A stretch of DNA of 7,881 nt from an uncultured Lachnospiraceae bacterium (GTDB taxonomy: Bacteria > Bacillota > Clostridia > Lachnospirales > Lachnospiraceae). Where the stretch lies: contig USSP01000081.1 of assembly GCA_900557385.1 (NCBI GenBank), positions 1 through 7,881 of the forward strand, written 5' to 3'. A program made the translations under genes and the position numbers. Position 1 is the first letter of the stretch; every line of letters starts with the position of its first letter. The notes under the pieces were generated by a model. The model saw only the letters and a program-made list of their open reading frames with translations. It was not told the DNA's origin and made no database searches. Shown piece after piece: positions 1-7,084 of the stretch.

Positions 1-927
1 TACAGAGAGATTGTTAATACAATCATGGAACGTACCCGTCATGGTACATCCTGCTGCCCGCACATGTCCACCGCCGCCAAATAGCTGGGCGATTTTCGCC
101 ACATTGACTTTTTCATTGGAACGCATGCTTACCTTATATTGCAAAGCACCGATCTGATACAGGAAGACAGCACAGTCCACTCCCTTAATATTGAGAAGCT
201 GGTTTACAATCCCATCCAGATCACTGGAGGTCACTCCATAAAATTCCATGGTGCGCTGATCTACACAGCTTACCGTACAGTGTCCATCCATAAACTGGAT
301 ACTCTCTAACAATGCTCTTCCCAAAATCTGCGTCTGCAGATAAGTCTTTTCATAAAAGGTTTCTGCAATCAATTTGGAAAAATCAAAGCCATAGCCGATT
401 AACTTTGCACCAATCTCCATGGTTCTGGGAGAGGTGCAGGAATACTGGAATACACCGGTATCATGGATGATTCCGGTATAAATTGCTCTTGCAATATCCA
501 CATCAAGTGCTTCCCCGGTAAGCAATTCGTACACCAGTTCACTGGCCGAGCTTGCGGTTGGCACCACATAATTTACATCTCCGCAGCCGGTGTTGCTGAT
601 GTGATGATCCACATTGATGGTTTTTTTTGCCTGCTCGAAATACTTCTGGGCATCCCCCAGCCTATCTGCAGCACAATCCACACAGAAAAACACATCGTAA
701 GATTCTATTTCCGTCTGAAACTCTGTACGAATCTGCTCTGTTCCCTTCAAGTCCTGAAACACGTCCGGGAATTTTTCCAGAAAGAGATCCACCCGTTTCT
801 CCGGAAACTTCTTTTGCAGAAAAAGCAACAGCGCCACAGTGGAACCGACGCAGTCGCCATCCGGCCGGATATGACCACCGATACCAATGGTGGCCGCATC
901 CTTTACTTCTTCTATTAAATTAAACAT
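1..927 (-). CDS. nrnA: DHH/DHHA1 phosphoesterase, NrnA-like (nano-RNase / pAp phosphatase), 3' end outside window
   Basis: The 309 visible residues carry the DHH-family signature: HIRPDGDCVGS (about residues 19-29), FCVDCAA (about 81-87, metal-binding Asp84), VDHHISN (about 106-112), HDTG (about 155-158), and the DHHA1 motif FGGGGHVRAAGC (about 283-294). No stop codon lies in the window; NrnA proteins are usually about 310-330 residues, so only a short tail is missing. Known members are Mn-dependent cytoplasmic enzymes that degrade 2-5 nt RNAs from the end and dephosphorylate pAp; whether this one does both is inferred from the family. The ATG at 925-927 is chosen because GGAG (936-939) sits 8 nt upstream, beside the rbfA stop. 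It starts 5 bp after rbfA, so it is translated from the same operon mRNA. An RbfA-NrnA order is common in Clostridia. A cyclic-dinucleotide phosphodiesterase of the GdpP type is unlikely because there is no N-terminal membrane/PAS/GGDEF part. Confidence 0.9.
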   Translation of the reverse strand, partial: MFNLIEEVKDAATIGIGGHIRPDGDCVGSTVALLLFLQKKFPEKRVDLFLEKFPDVFQDLKGTEQIRTEFQTEIESYDVFFCVDCAADRLGDAQKYFEQAKKTINVDHHISNTGCGDVNYVVPTASSASELVYELLTGEALDVDIARAIYTGIIHDTGVFQYSCTSPRTMEIGAKLIGYGFDFSKLIAETFYEKTYLQTQILGRALLESIQFMDGHCTVSCVDQRTMEFYGVTSSDLDGIVNQLLNIKGVDCAVFLYQIGALQYKVSMRSNEKVNVAKIAQLFGGGGHVRAAGCTMTGTFHDCINNLSV

Positions 928-932
928 CGCTA

Positions 933-1307
933 TTACTCCGCGTCATGTTCGCCCTGGGCTTTCATGACATCATCAATCTTCTTGGACATATCCACACCAT
1001 AGGCAATGGACTGATCCATAATAAAACGAATTTCCGGCGTATTCCGCAGATTGATTCTGCGCGCCAGTTCCCGGCGGATAAAACCTTCCGCACTGTTTAA
1101 GCCTTTTAAGGTATTTTCGATCTCGTCCTCATTGCCGAGAACACTGATCCATGCCTTACAGGTCTTTAAATCCGGAGAAACTTCCACAGAAACTACAGAA
1201 GTCCACGGGCTGATTCTCGGATCCTTGATTTCCCCCCGGATCAGATTGGTGAGTTCCTTTTGTACCTCACCATTGATCCGGGTATTTTTTACACTGTTTT
1301 TTCTCAT
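933..1307 (-). CDS. rbfA: 30S ribosome-binding factor A
   Basis: A 124-residue protein of the usual RbfA length with the single KH-like fold of the family. Visible signatures are the N-terminal helix TRINGEVQKELTNLI (about 9-23), the strand region DPRISPWTSVVSVEVSPDLKTCKAWISV (about 29-56 with its central part diagnostic), and RINLRNTPEIRFIMDQS (about 84-100). RbfA binds the 30S subunit near helix 1/helix 44 of 16S rRNA during late maturation and cold adaptation (family knowledge). The ATG at 1305-1307 has GGGAG (1317-1321) 9 nt upstream. A second, perfect AGGAGG (1331-1336) overlaps the infB stop 23 nt upstream of this ATG and is too far away to serve it directly. The gene lies 27 bp after infB and 5 bp before the DHH gene, so cotranscription is expected. 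The C-terminal tail after about residue 115 is short and not conserved. Confidence 0.96.
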   Translation of the reverse strand: MRKNSVKNTRINGEVQKELTNLIRGEIKDPRISPWTSVVSVEVSPDLKTCKAWISVLGNEDEIENTLKGLNSAEGFIRRELARRINLRNTPEIRFIMDQSIAYGVDMSKKIDDVMKAQGEHDAE

Positions 1308-1334
1308 TGAAAAATACTCCCAGGAAAGTCCCTC

Positions 1335-4304
1335 CTAGCGAGGTACCTCCACCATAATATAGGCTTCTACGATATCCAGTTCCTGCATCTTGTCAAAGTC
1401 TTCAAATACAAGACCACACTCGAAGCCTTCTTTTACTTCCTTCACATCGTCCTTGAAACGCTTCAGGCTGGCAAGCGCTCCTTCATAGATCTGCTCACCT
1501 TCACGGGTAATTCGGATCTTACAGCCACGCTCGAAACGACCATCGAGCACATAGGAACCTGCGATATTTCCCACAGCAGATGCTTTGAAGATCTGACGAA
1601 CCTCTGCATGACCGATAACCTTTTCTTCGTAAACAGGATCTAACATACCCTTCATTGCCTGTTCGATATCCTCGATTGCCTGATAGATGACCTTGTACAG
1701 ACGGACATCCACGCCCTCTTTCTCTGCGGTAGTCTTTGCCGTTGCATCAGGACGCACATTGAAACCGATGATGATTGCATTGGATGCAGATGCCAGAGAC
1801 ACATCGGACTCATTGATGGCACCAACACCACCATGAATGCATTTTACAACGACTTCATCATTGGACAGTTTCATGAGACTCTGTTTGACAGCTTCCACAC
1901 TGCCCTGTACATCTGCTTTGACGATGAGGTTCAGTTCCTTCAGGTTTCCTTCCTGAATCTGGCTGAACAGATCATCCAGAGACATCTTGGACTTGGTCTC
2001 TGCCAGCATCTTCTCTTTATTCTGTGCCACGAAGGTATCTGCATAGCTCTTCGCAGTCTTATCATTCTCATGTGCCAGGAATACTTCACCGGCATTCGGT
2101 ACATCTGACAGACCTAAAATCTCTACCGGAGTAGAAGGTCCTGCCTCTTTTACTCTTCTGCCCTTATCATCGATCATGGCACGTACTTTACCATGGCTTG
2201 CACCGGCGGATACGAAGTCTCCTACATGGAGCGTACCCTTCTGCACCAGAACGGTTGCCACAGGGCCACGGCCTTTATCAAGCTGTGCCTCGATAACGAG
2301 ACCTCTTGCACGACGATTGGGATTGGCCTTTAATTCCATGATTTCTGCAGTCAGCAGAATGGTCTCTAACAGGGTATCAATTCCTTCACCGGATTTTGCG
2401 GATACGGGAACAAACTCTGTAGATCCGCCCCAATCTACAGGAATCAACTCATACTCGGTCATTTCCTGTTTTACTTTTTCTACATTGGCACCGGGCTTAT
2501 CGATTTTATTCACTGCTACGATGATTTCAACACCTGCTGCCTTGGCATGGTTAATCGCCTCAACCGTCTGAGGCATTACACCATCGTCTGCCGCTACAAC
2601 CAACACCGCAATATCTGTTGCATTGGCACCACGCATACGCATTGCGGTAAATGCTTCATGTCCAGGGGTATCAAGGAAGGTAATGCTCTGTCCCTTCGCC
2701 TGTACGGTATATGCACCGATTGCCTGGGTGATACCACCGGCCTCTTTGTCCGTAACATTGGTTTTACGGATCGCATCCAGAAGGGAAGTCTTACCATGGT
2801 CAACATGACCCATAACACAGACTACAGGAGGTCTGGAGGTCATTTCTGCCTCATCCTCATCTTCTTCCTTCAACAGTTCCTCAATGACATCAACCTTAAC
2901 TTCCTTCTCACAGATGATATCGTAGTCAATGGCAATGTTCTCTGCTTCCTCAAAGGAAAGCTCAGAGTTTACCGTTACAACCTGTCCCTGTAAGAACAAC
3001 TTCTTGATGATAACAGAGGGCTGCATCTTCATCTTATCTGCCAGTTCCTTGATGGTGAGGGTCTCGGGAACCGTGATCACCTTGATCTGTTCCTCCGGTG
3101 CTTCCTCCTTCTTCTCCGGCTTGATAAAACGTCCGGCTTTATTGGTCTTTACTTTGCTGTTGTCATCCTCGTAGATATGATCCTTCTTGGAGCGGTTGTC
3201 TCTCTCCTGGTTGTTCCGGCGTTTCTTGTCGTCACGCGGCTTCTCGTTCTGCATCGGAGCCTCGCTTGCAAAGCCCTTACCAGGTGCCGGCTTCTGGAAC
3301 TTATTTCCGGGTCTATTTCCCGGTCCTGCATTGCCTCTCTGACCGCCGACGCCACCGTTAGCAGGGCGGTTACCCTGCCCATTACCGCCATAATTACCTC
3401 TGCTGCCCTGGCTATTGCCAAAGCCTGTTCTATTCTGACCGTCAAAACGTCTCTCGCCGTTACCGTTTCCATTGTTCGGTCTGCTATCCCGGTTCCCCGG
3501 TCTGTCTGTTCTGTTCTGACCGTTTCTATTCTGTCCATACTGTCCATTTCCTACTCCTGCGGGTCTTACCTGAGGTGCCGTTCTTCCTGTAAAGTTGGAA
3601 GAAGGTCTTCTCTCCTGACTCTGCTGCTGTGCCTGTGCAGGTTTCTCTGCAGGACGGCTCTGTACTGCTTCATTGGCTGCCGGTACTGTATTGTTTACCG
3701 GTTTGTTCTGCTCGTTTGCAGGTCTCTCCTGTCTGCGCTGAGGCTGGGAAGCTCTGCCATCGTAATCATTGGTGACCGGTGACGGTTTCACACTGGAACG
3801 GATCAGGGGTCTGCCGGTAGGAGAATTCACACGGAAGGTGTTGCCACCACGCCCGTTATTATTGTTATTCTGCCCGCCCTGGGGTCTGCGGTTTGCACCG
3901 TTGTTATTTCCATTCCCATTTCCGTTTCTCTGTCCGTTATTTCCCTGGGGTCTGGAATTCTGACCCTGAATCTTGGAATTGTTCGGGTTACTAACGAAAA
4001 TAATTTTTTTCTTTTTCTTCGGAGATTCCTCTTCTCCGCTCTTCTCCTGCTTCGGCTCTTCCGTTTTCACCGGAGCTGCCTTAGGTGCCTCCGGTTTTTC
4101 CGTCTTTTCCGCCTTAGGCTCTGCCGGTTTTTCAACCGGTGCACTCTTTTTACCGAAATGGGATCTCACAAGGGATGCTGCATCATCCTCAACGGAAGAC
4201 TGCGCTGCCTTTGCTTCAATCCCTTTCTCCTGTAAAAAGGTCAGGACATCACTGCTCTTTATCTCAAATTCTTTTGCAAGTTCAAATACTTTTGTTTTTG
4301 CCAT
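1335..4304 (-). CDS. infB: Translation initiation factor IF-2
   Basis: IF2 is the GTPase that places fMet-tRNA on the 30S subunit and drives subunit joining. The 989 residues show, in order: an IF2_N fold (about 1-50); a Lys/Pro/Glu-rich linker (51-100) ending in KKKKKIIFVSNP; a long low-complexity stretch rich in Asn, Gly, Arg, Gln and Pro (about 108-395); a second IF2_N-like domain (about 405-470); a G domain with GHVDHGKT (499-506), GGIT (523-526), DTPGH (545-549), NKID (599-602) and SAK (635-637); then domain II (about 660-750), domain III (about 785-875) and the initiator-tRNA-binding C-terminal beta barrel (about 885-989). All GTPase motifs are intact. It is longer than the B. subtilis protein (716) because of the disordered part. 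The ATG at 4302-4304 has GGAGG (4315-4319) 10 nt upstream, touching the ylxQ stop. Stop codon is TAG. Confidence 0.98.
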   Translation of the reverse strand: MAKTKVFELAKEFEIKSSDVLTFLQEKGIEAKAAQSSVEDDAASLVRSHFGKKSAPVEKPAEPKAEKTEKPEAPKAAPVKTEEPKQEKSGEEESPKKKKKIIFVSNPNNSKIQGQNSRPQGNNGQRNGNGNGNNNGANRRPQGGQNNNNNGRGGNTFRVNSPTGRPLIRSSVKPSPVTNDYDGRASQPQRRQERPANEQNKPVNNTVPAANEAVQSRPAEKPAQAQQQSQERRPSSNFTGRTAPQVRPAGVGNGQYGQNRNGQNRTDRPGNRDSRPNNGNGNGERRFDGQNRTGFGNSQGSRGNYGGNGQGNRPANGGVGGQRGNAGPGNRPGNKFQKPAPGKGFASEAPMQNEKPRDDKKRRNNQERDNRSKKDHIYEDDNSKVKTNKAGRFIKPEKKEEAPEEQIKVITVPETLTIKELADKMKMQPSVIIKKLFLQGQVVTVNSELSFEEAENIAIDYDIICEKEVKVDVIEELLKEEDEDEAEMTSRPPVVCVMGHVDHGKTSLLDAIRKTNVTDKEAGGITQAIGAYTVQAKGQSITFLDTPGHEAFTAMRMRGANATDIAVLVVAADDGVMPQTVEAINHAKAAGVEIIVAVNKIDKPGANVEKVKQEMTEYELIPVDWGGSTEFVPVSAKSGEGIDTLLETILLTAEIMELKANPNRRARGLVIEAQLDKGRGPVATVLVQKGTLHVGDFVSAGASHGKVRAMIDDKGRRVKEAGPSTPVEILGLSDVPNAGEVFLAHENDKTAKSYADTFVAQNKEKMLAETKSKMSLDDLFSQIQEGNLKELNLIVKADVQGSVEAVKQSLMKLSNDEVVVKCIHGGVGAINESDVSLASASNAIIIGFNVRPDATAKTTAEKEGVDVRLYKVIYQAIEDIEQAMKGMLDPVYEEKVIGHAEVRQIFKASAVGNIAGSYVLDGRFERGCKIRITREGEQIYEGALASLKRFKDDVKEVKEGFECGLVFEDFDKMQELDIVEAYIMVEVPR

Positions 4305-4311
4305 GCGTTAA

Positions 4312-4626
4312 CTACCTCCATACCGTTTCCATCTGTTCCATCAGTGCTTTCGCAAAACCGGAATCCGTGATTGCAAGTGAAGATCTGACCTCTTTACCCA
4401 TTGCGTGTCCCAGTGCTTCCTTTTCTCCATAAAATACCAGCGGCACATGATAATAGGTGCATTTGTTGGTAAACAGCTTCTTCGTATTGTCAGAAGCGTC
4501 CTCCGCCACCACCACCAGCTTGGCTTTGCCCTCTTTCACCGAATTCTCCGTAGCGAATTCTCCGCTCACCACATTTCTGGATCTGGCTGCCAGGCCCAAC
4601 AATGACAATACCTTATTCTGCTTCAA
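4312..4626 (-). CDS. ylxQ: L7Ae/L30e-family RNA-binding protein YlxQ
   Basis: From the TTG at 4624-4626 this gives 104 residues matching the L7Ae-like YlxQ family found between ylxR and infB in Firmicutes: VLSLLGLAARSRNVVSGE (about 6-23), KAKLVVVAEDASDNTKKL (about 34-51), a CTYYHVP segment (about 56-62) and LGHAMGKEVRSSLAITD (about 72-88). Members have the fold of kink-turn-binding proteins; cellular role of YlxQ is poorly defined. An ATG at 4654-4656 would add ten residues (MRGWRRSLTR), but these are not family-like and would deepen the overlap with rnpM to 44 bp. The TTG begins the sequence just before the conserved KQNKVLSLLGLAAR, and AAGGAG lies 10 nt upstream inside rnpM. It overlaps rnpM by 14 bp, which suggests translational coupling, and ends 7 bp before infB. 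Start choice is inference; gene identity is firm. Confidence 0.9.
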   Translation of the reverse strand: MKQNKVLSLLGLAARSRNVVSGEFATENSVKEGKAKLVVVAEDASDNTKKLFTNKCTYYHVPLVFYGEKEALGHAMGKEVRSSLAITDSGFAKALMEQMETVWR

Positions 4627-4897
4627 TCTCGTCAAACTCCTTCTCCAGCCTCTCATATATTTCTTCAGGAATACTCATCTTGAAAGAACGCTCCAGTCCT
4701 TTGTTCTTCCGTGCCTTCTTCAGACATTCTTTTGAAAAACAAATATATGCGCCTCTTCCGTTTTTCTTTCCTGTTGCATCCAGCACAATCTCATCTTCTG
4801 CGGTTTTTAAGACCCTGAGCATTTCTTTTTTGCTCTTCATCTCACCGCATCCGACACATTGCCGTAAGGGAATTTTCTTAGCAACCTGTTTTGCCAT
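4613..4897 (-). CDS. rnpM: YlxR/RnpM family RNA-binding protein (RNase P modulator)
   Basis: A 94-residue basic protein with the two family hallmarks: RQCVGCGEMKSKKEMLRV (residues 12-29) and GRGAYIC (47-53), followed by CLKKARKNKGLERSF (about 58-72). YlxR proteins are small cytoplasmic RNA-binding proteins; the B. subtilis member has been described as RnpM, which binds and modulates RNase P, and earlier work saw effects on transcription. Application to this organism is by homology. The ATG at 4895-4897 is preceded by GAGGG with a 7-nt spacer, directly after the nusA stop. The first six residues (MAKQVA) precede the conserved KKIPLRQC. Position between nusA and ylxQ is the standard one. The 3' end is acidic (EKEFDEIEAE) and overlaps the ylxQ start. 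Confidence 0.94.
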   Translation of the reverse strand: MAKQVAKKIPLRQCVGCGEMKSKKEMLRVLKTAEDEIVLDATGKKNGRGAYICFSKECLKKARKNKGLERSFKMSIPEEIYERLEKEFDEIEAE

Positions 4898-4909
4898 ATC
4901 TTTTCCCTC

Positions 4910-6088
4910 TTATTCTTCTGTTGCAGGCTCTTCTACAGACTCGCCGCTGTCCTCAGCCGGCTCCTCATACGCGCCTTCTTCGTACTCGCCCTCCTCGTAC
5001 TCATCATAATCATCGATGTAGTCCTCATAACGGAAGCCGGGTGCATCCTTCGCCTGTGTCTCACTCTTGATGTCAATCTTGTATCCGGTCAGTCTTGCTG
5101 CCAGTCTTGCATTCTGTCCCTCTTTACCGATGGCCAGAGATAACTGATAGTCAGGCACAACAACTTTGGCTGTCTTTTCTTCGGGATCTGCAAATACAGC
5201 AACGATCTTTGCAGGAGACAGTGCATTCTGAATCAGATTTCCGGGGTTCTCATCCCAGTTCACGATATCGATCTTCTCACCGCGCAGTTCCTCCACGATG
5301 GCGTTGACTCTGGCACCATTCATACCTACGCAGGCACCCACTGCATCCACATTGGGATTGTTGGACCAAACTGCGATCTTGGTACGGCTTCCCGCTTCTC
5401 TGGCAATGCTCTTGATCTCTACAGTACCATCTTTGATTTCTGTTACCTCAGACTCAAAAAGACGTTTTACCAATTCGGGATGGGTACGGCTCACCAGAAT
5501 TCTGGGTCCCTTCGGTGTGTTTCTTACTTCCAGGATATAAACCTTGATACGCTCGGTAGGTTTGAATACCTCACCCTTTACCATCTCATTTTCATTAAGC
5601 ATGGCATCTGCTTTTCCCAGGTTAATGCTGATGTTTCTGCCAACATAGCGCTGTACGATACCGGTAACCACATCCTTCTCTTTCTCAAAGTACTGGTTAT
5701 AGATCACACTGCGCTCTTCCTCACGAATTTTCTGTAAAATGACATTCTTTGCATTCTGGGTAGCGATACGTCCGAACTCTTTGGACTTGATCTCCACATG
5801 AATGGTATCGCCGACTTTCGCTTTCTTGGAGATTGCCTGTGCATCCTCCAGGGAAATCTGCAAGCAGCTGTCCTCCACATCCTCTGCAGTGGGCACTACT
5901 TCTTTCTCTGCATAGCAAAGGAAATCACAGGTATCACGGTCAATTTCAACTTTAATGTTATCAGATTTACCGAAATGGTTCTTACATGCGGTAATCAGAG
6001 AGTTCTCAATGGCTTCAAACAGAGTCTCTTTGCTGATTTCCTTTTCTTTTTCCAAGATGTTGAGTGCTTCCATTAATTCCTTGTTCAT
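4910..6088 (-). CDS. nusA: Transcription termination/antitermination factor NusA
   Basis: The 392 residues show the NusA layout: RNA polymerase-binding N-terminal domain (about 1-125), S1 domain (about 135-200, with GIVQRYVGRNISINLGKADAML split over its start), KH1 (about 235-290, containing ACVGMNGARVNAIVEEL) and KH2 (about 300-345, containing LAIGKEGQNARLAARLTGYKI in part at 318-337). NusA binds RNA polymerase and nascent RNA and affects pausing, intrinsic termination and antitermination. Like other Gram-positive NusA it lacks the C-terminal acidic repeat domains of E. coli (495 residues), but after KH2 it has a Tyr/Asp/Glu tail (about 353-392). The ATG at 6086-6088 follows rimP by 19 bp with a G-rich run (6099-6103) 10 nt upstream and AAAGGA (6091-6096) close to the start. 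NusA autoregulation is known in E. coli; it is not shown here. Confidence 0.97.
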   Translation of the reverse strand: MNKELMEALNILEKEKEISKETLFEAIENSLITACKNHFGKSDNIKVEIDRDTCDFLCYAEKEVVPTAEDVEDSCLQISLEDAQAISKKAKVGDTIHVEIKSKEFGRIATQNAKNVILQKIREEERSVIYNQYFEKEKDVVTGIVQRYVGRNISINLGKADAMLNENEMVKGEVFKPTERIKVYILEVRNTPKGPRILVSRTHPELVKRLFESEVTEIKDGTVEIKSIAREAGSRTKIAVWSNNPNVDAVGACVGMNGARVNAIVEELRGEKIDIVNWDENPGNLIQNALSPAKIVAVFADPEEKTAKVVVPDYQLSLAIGKEGQNARLAARLTGYKIDIKSETQAKDAPGFRYEDYIDDYDEYEEGEYEEGAYEEPAEDSGESVEEPATEE

Positions 6089-6107
6089 TTTCCTTTATCC
6101 CCCTGCC

Positions 6108-6572
6108 TTAAAAATCCAGAGCCAGGTGAATGGCTGCCACATCTCCTCTGGAGAAGCTGCGTTCCTCGCCTGCCTGCTCAATCACAATTGTATCTGCATC
6201 AAAGGAACGTAAGGTTCCTTCAAATTCTTTACATTTATCAATGGCTTTGTAAGTTTTTACCACTACATCCTTGCCGATACTCTTTTCCAAATGTTTGTCT
6301 TTTTTCAGCTGTCTGCCAAGTCCGGGACTGCTCACTTCAAGGATATAGGCTTCCTCAATATAGTCTTCCTCATCCAGAACATCTGACAATGCACGGCTCA
6401 CATTCTCACAATCATTGATATTGACTCCGTCCGGCTTGTCAATGTAAACCCGCAGATACCACTCTCCTGCTTCTTTTACATATTCCACATCGTACACTTC
6501 CACCTGGTAGCGTTCCACGATAGGGACAAGCAATTCTTCCGTCTTTGCTTCGTATGTCTCTTTTTTAGACAT
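6108..6572 (-). CDS. rimP: Ribosome maturation factor RimP
   Basis: A 154-residue RimP (old DUF150). The N-terminal domain includes YDVEYVKEAGEWYLRVYIDK (about 27-46) and NDCENVSRALSDVLDEED (about 53-70); the family signature LEVSSPGLGRQL lies at 78-89; the C-terminal SH3-like barrel covers about 92-154. RimP is a cytoplasmic factor needed for 30S assembly around the S12-containing body. It is the first gene of the operon and is 19 bp upstream of nusA. Start: I chose ATG 6570-6572, which is 10 nt from AAAGGA (6583-6588). A GTG two codons earlier (6576-6578) is only 4 nt from that site and is the alternative, adding two residues (MY). The difference does not affect any domain. Confidence 0.95.
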   Translation of the reverse strand: MSKKETYEAKTEELLVPIVERYQVEVYDVEYVKEAGEWYLRVYIDKPDGVNINDCENVSRALSDVLDEEDYIEEAYILEVSSPGLGRQLKKDKHLEKSIGKDVVVKTYKAIDKCKEFEGTLRSFDADTIVIEQAGEERSFSRGDVAAIHLALDF

Positions 6573-6582
6573 GTACACACTT

Positions 6583-6588
6583 TCCTTT
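6583..6588 (-). promoter_or_regulatory. Ribosome-binding site of rimP
   Basis: Minus strand AAAGGA. The spacer is 10 nt to ATG at 6572 and 4 nt to GTG at 6578, so it favours the ATG, though not decisively. Confidence 0.6.
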
Positions 6589-6625
6589 CGCTATTCAATT
6601 GTCGTTGTTTCGTCCATTTAGGCAC

Positions 6626-6652
6626 AAAAATAGTGGACTCGCAAGTCCACTA
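6626..6652 (-). terminator. Hairpin plus T-run between the surface-protein fragment and rimP
   Basis: On the minus strand TAGTGGACT pairs perfectly with AGTCCACTA (arms 6644-6652 and 6631-6639, 9 bp, loop of 4) and is followed by five T's (6626-6630). This is the shape of an intrinsic terminator for minus-strand transcription. It lies 64 nt after the stop of the surface-protein fragment and about 54 nt before rimP. It may end the upstream transcript, act as leader attenuator of the rimP operon, or, if the promoter next to it is real, form the 5' end of the rimP mRNA. A TGGAC copy at 6612-6616 could compete for the GTCCA of the right arm. Confidence 0.7.
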
Positions 6653-6659
6653 CTCTTGT

Positions 6660-6688
6660 AGCCTAGCACTTTTTCGTTGAAAAGGCAA
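6660..6688 (-). promoter_or_regulatory. Candidate sigma-A promoter of the rimP-nusA-infB operon
   Basis: Minus strand: TTGCCT (6683-6688), 17-bp spacer, and an extended -10 TGCTAGGCT (6660-6668). The -35 matches 4 of 6 consensus bases; the -10 matches only 3 of 6 but has the TG extension. A start of transcription near 6653 would place the hairpin at the extreme 5' end of the mRNA and give a leader of about 80 nt. It is the best candidate I see before rimP; further upstream promoters cannot be excluded. Confidence 0.4.
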
Positions 6689-6715
6689 GGGGTTTTCCGC
6701 ATATTTACTGGATTT

Positions 6716-7078
6716 TTACGCCTTTTTATGGTCTTTTTTACGTTTTCGGATGTAGAAAACGAAAATTCCGCCACAAAGGACTGCCATCATCGCATATCCG
6801 GCTACTGGTGTAGCAGCTCCGGTCTTGGGACGGTTACGTCCGCTTCCTTCTACACCGCTTCCGGGTTTATTGGTAATCAGGCACCCAATCTCTCCGTTCT
6901 CTTTTCCGGCAAAGGTTACATCCGGGTGAACCACTGCCCCATATTCCTTTTGTATCCATGCAGGATCAGCCCAGTTCGTTTGGACACTGATGTTGATACA
7001 ATTTAACCATATTTTCTCCGGGGTGTTCAAAAGGGGGTTCATTTGAACACCCCTATGGAAAGCCACGTTTATAGGCAT
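6716..7078 (-). pseudogene. C-terminal remnant of a sortase-anchored surface protein
   Basis: The open frame gives 120 residues. The end is a cell-wall sorting signal: RPKTG (83-87), a hydrophobic segment (about 91-110, AGYAMMAVLCGGIFVFYI) and a basic tail RKRKKDHKK (111-119). Ahead of it is a Gly/Ser/Pro-rich spacer (about 70-82). RPKTG differs from LPXTG by Arg at position 1. There is no signal peptide, no repeat domain and no ribosome-binding site at the ATG (7076-7078) or at an internal ATG near 7042, so this is most likely the tail of a longer gene whose 5' part was lost. The region around residues 35-70 reads as plausible protein, while residues 1-20 are translated from a perfect hairpin (7020-7053) and may be non-native. 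A stop (7103-7105) lies upstream in frame, inside the next hairpin. Alternative: a small intact surface peptide, which I think less likely. Confidence 0.5.
7020..7053. repeat. Perfect 12-bp inverted repeat (GGGGTGTTCAAA)
   Basis: Arms 7020-7031 and 7042-7053 match exactly around a 10-nt loop. The loop itself contains a near copy of the arm (GGGGGTTCA), so alternative pairing is possible. No T-run follows on either strand, so it is not a standard terminator. It lies inside the 5' part of the surface-protein fragment, near its presumed breakpoint. Confidence 0.75.
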
Positions 7079-7084
7079 AAAGAG

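Noticed and set aside
463..923. Two plus-strand open frames opposite the DHH gene
   Set aside because: They are antisense to a well-supported gene, have no ribosome-binding sites and resemble no protein family.
3149..3547. 132-codon minus-strand open frame
   Set aside because: Out-of-frame shadow within infB; the infB frame has clear domain structure on both sides.
3177..3782. 201-codon plus-strand open frame
   Set aside because: Antisense to the Asn/Gly/Arg-rich part of infB; the low-complexity codons remove stops on the other strand and yield a Ser/Leu/Val/Arg-rich artefact.
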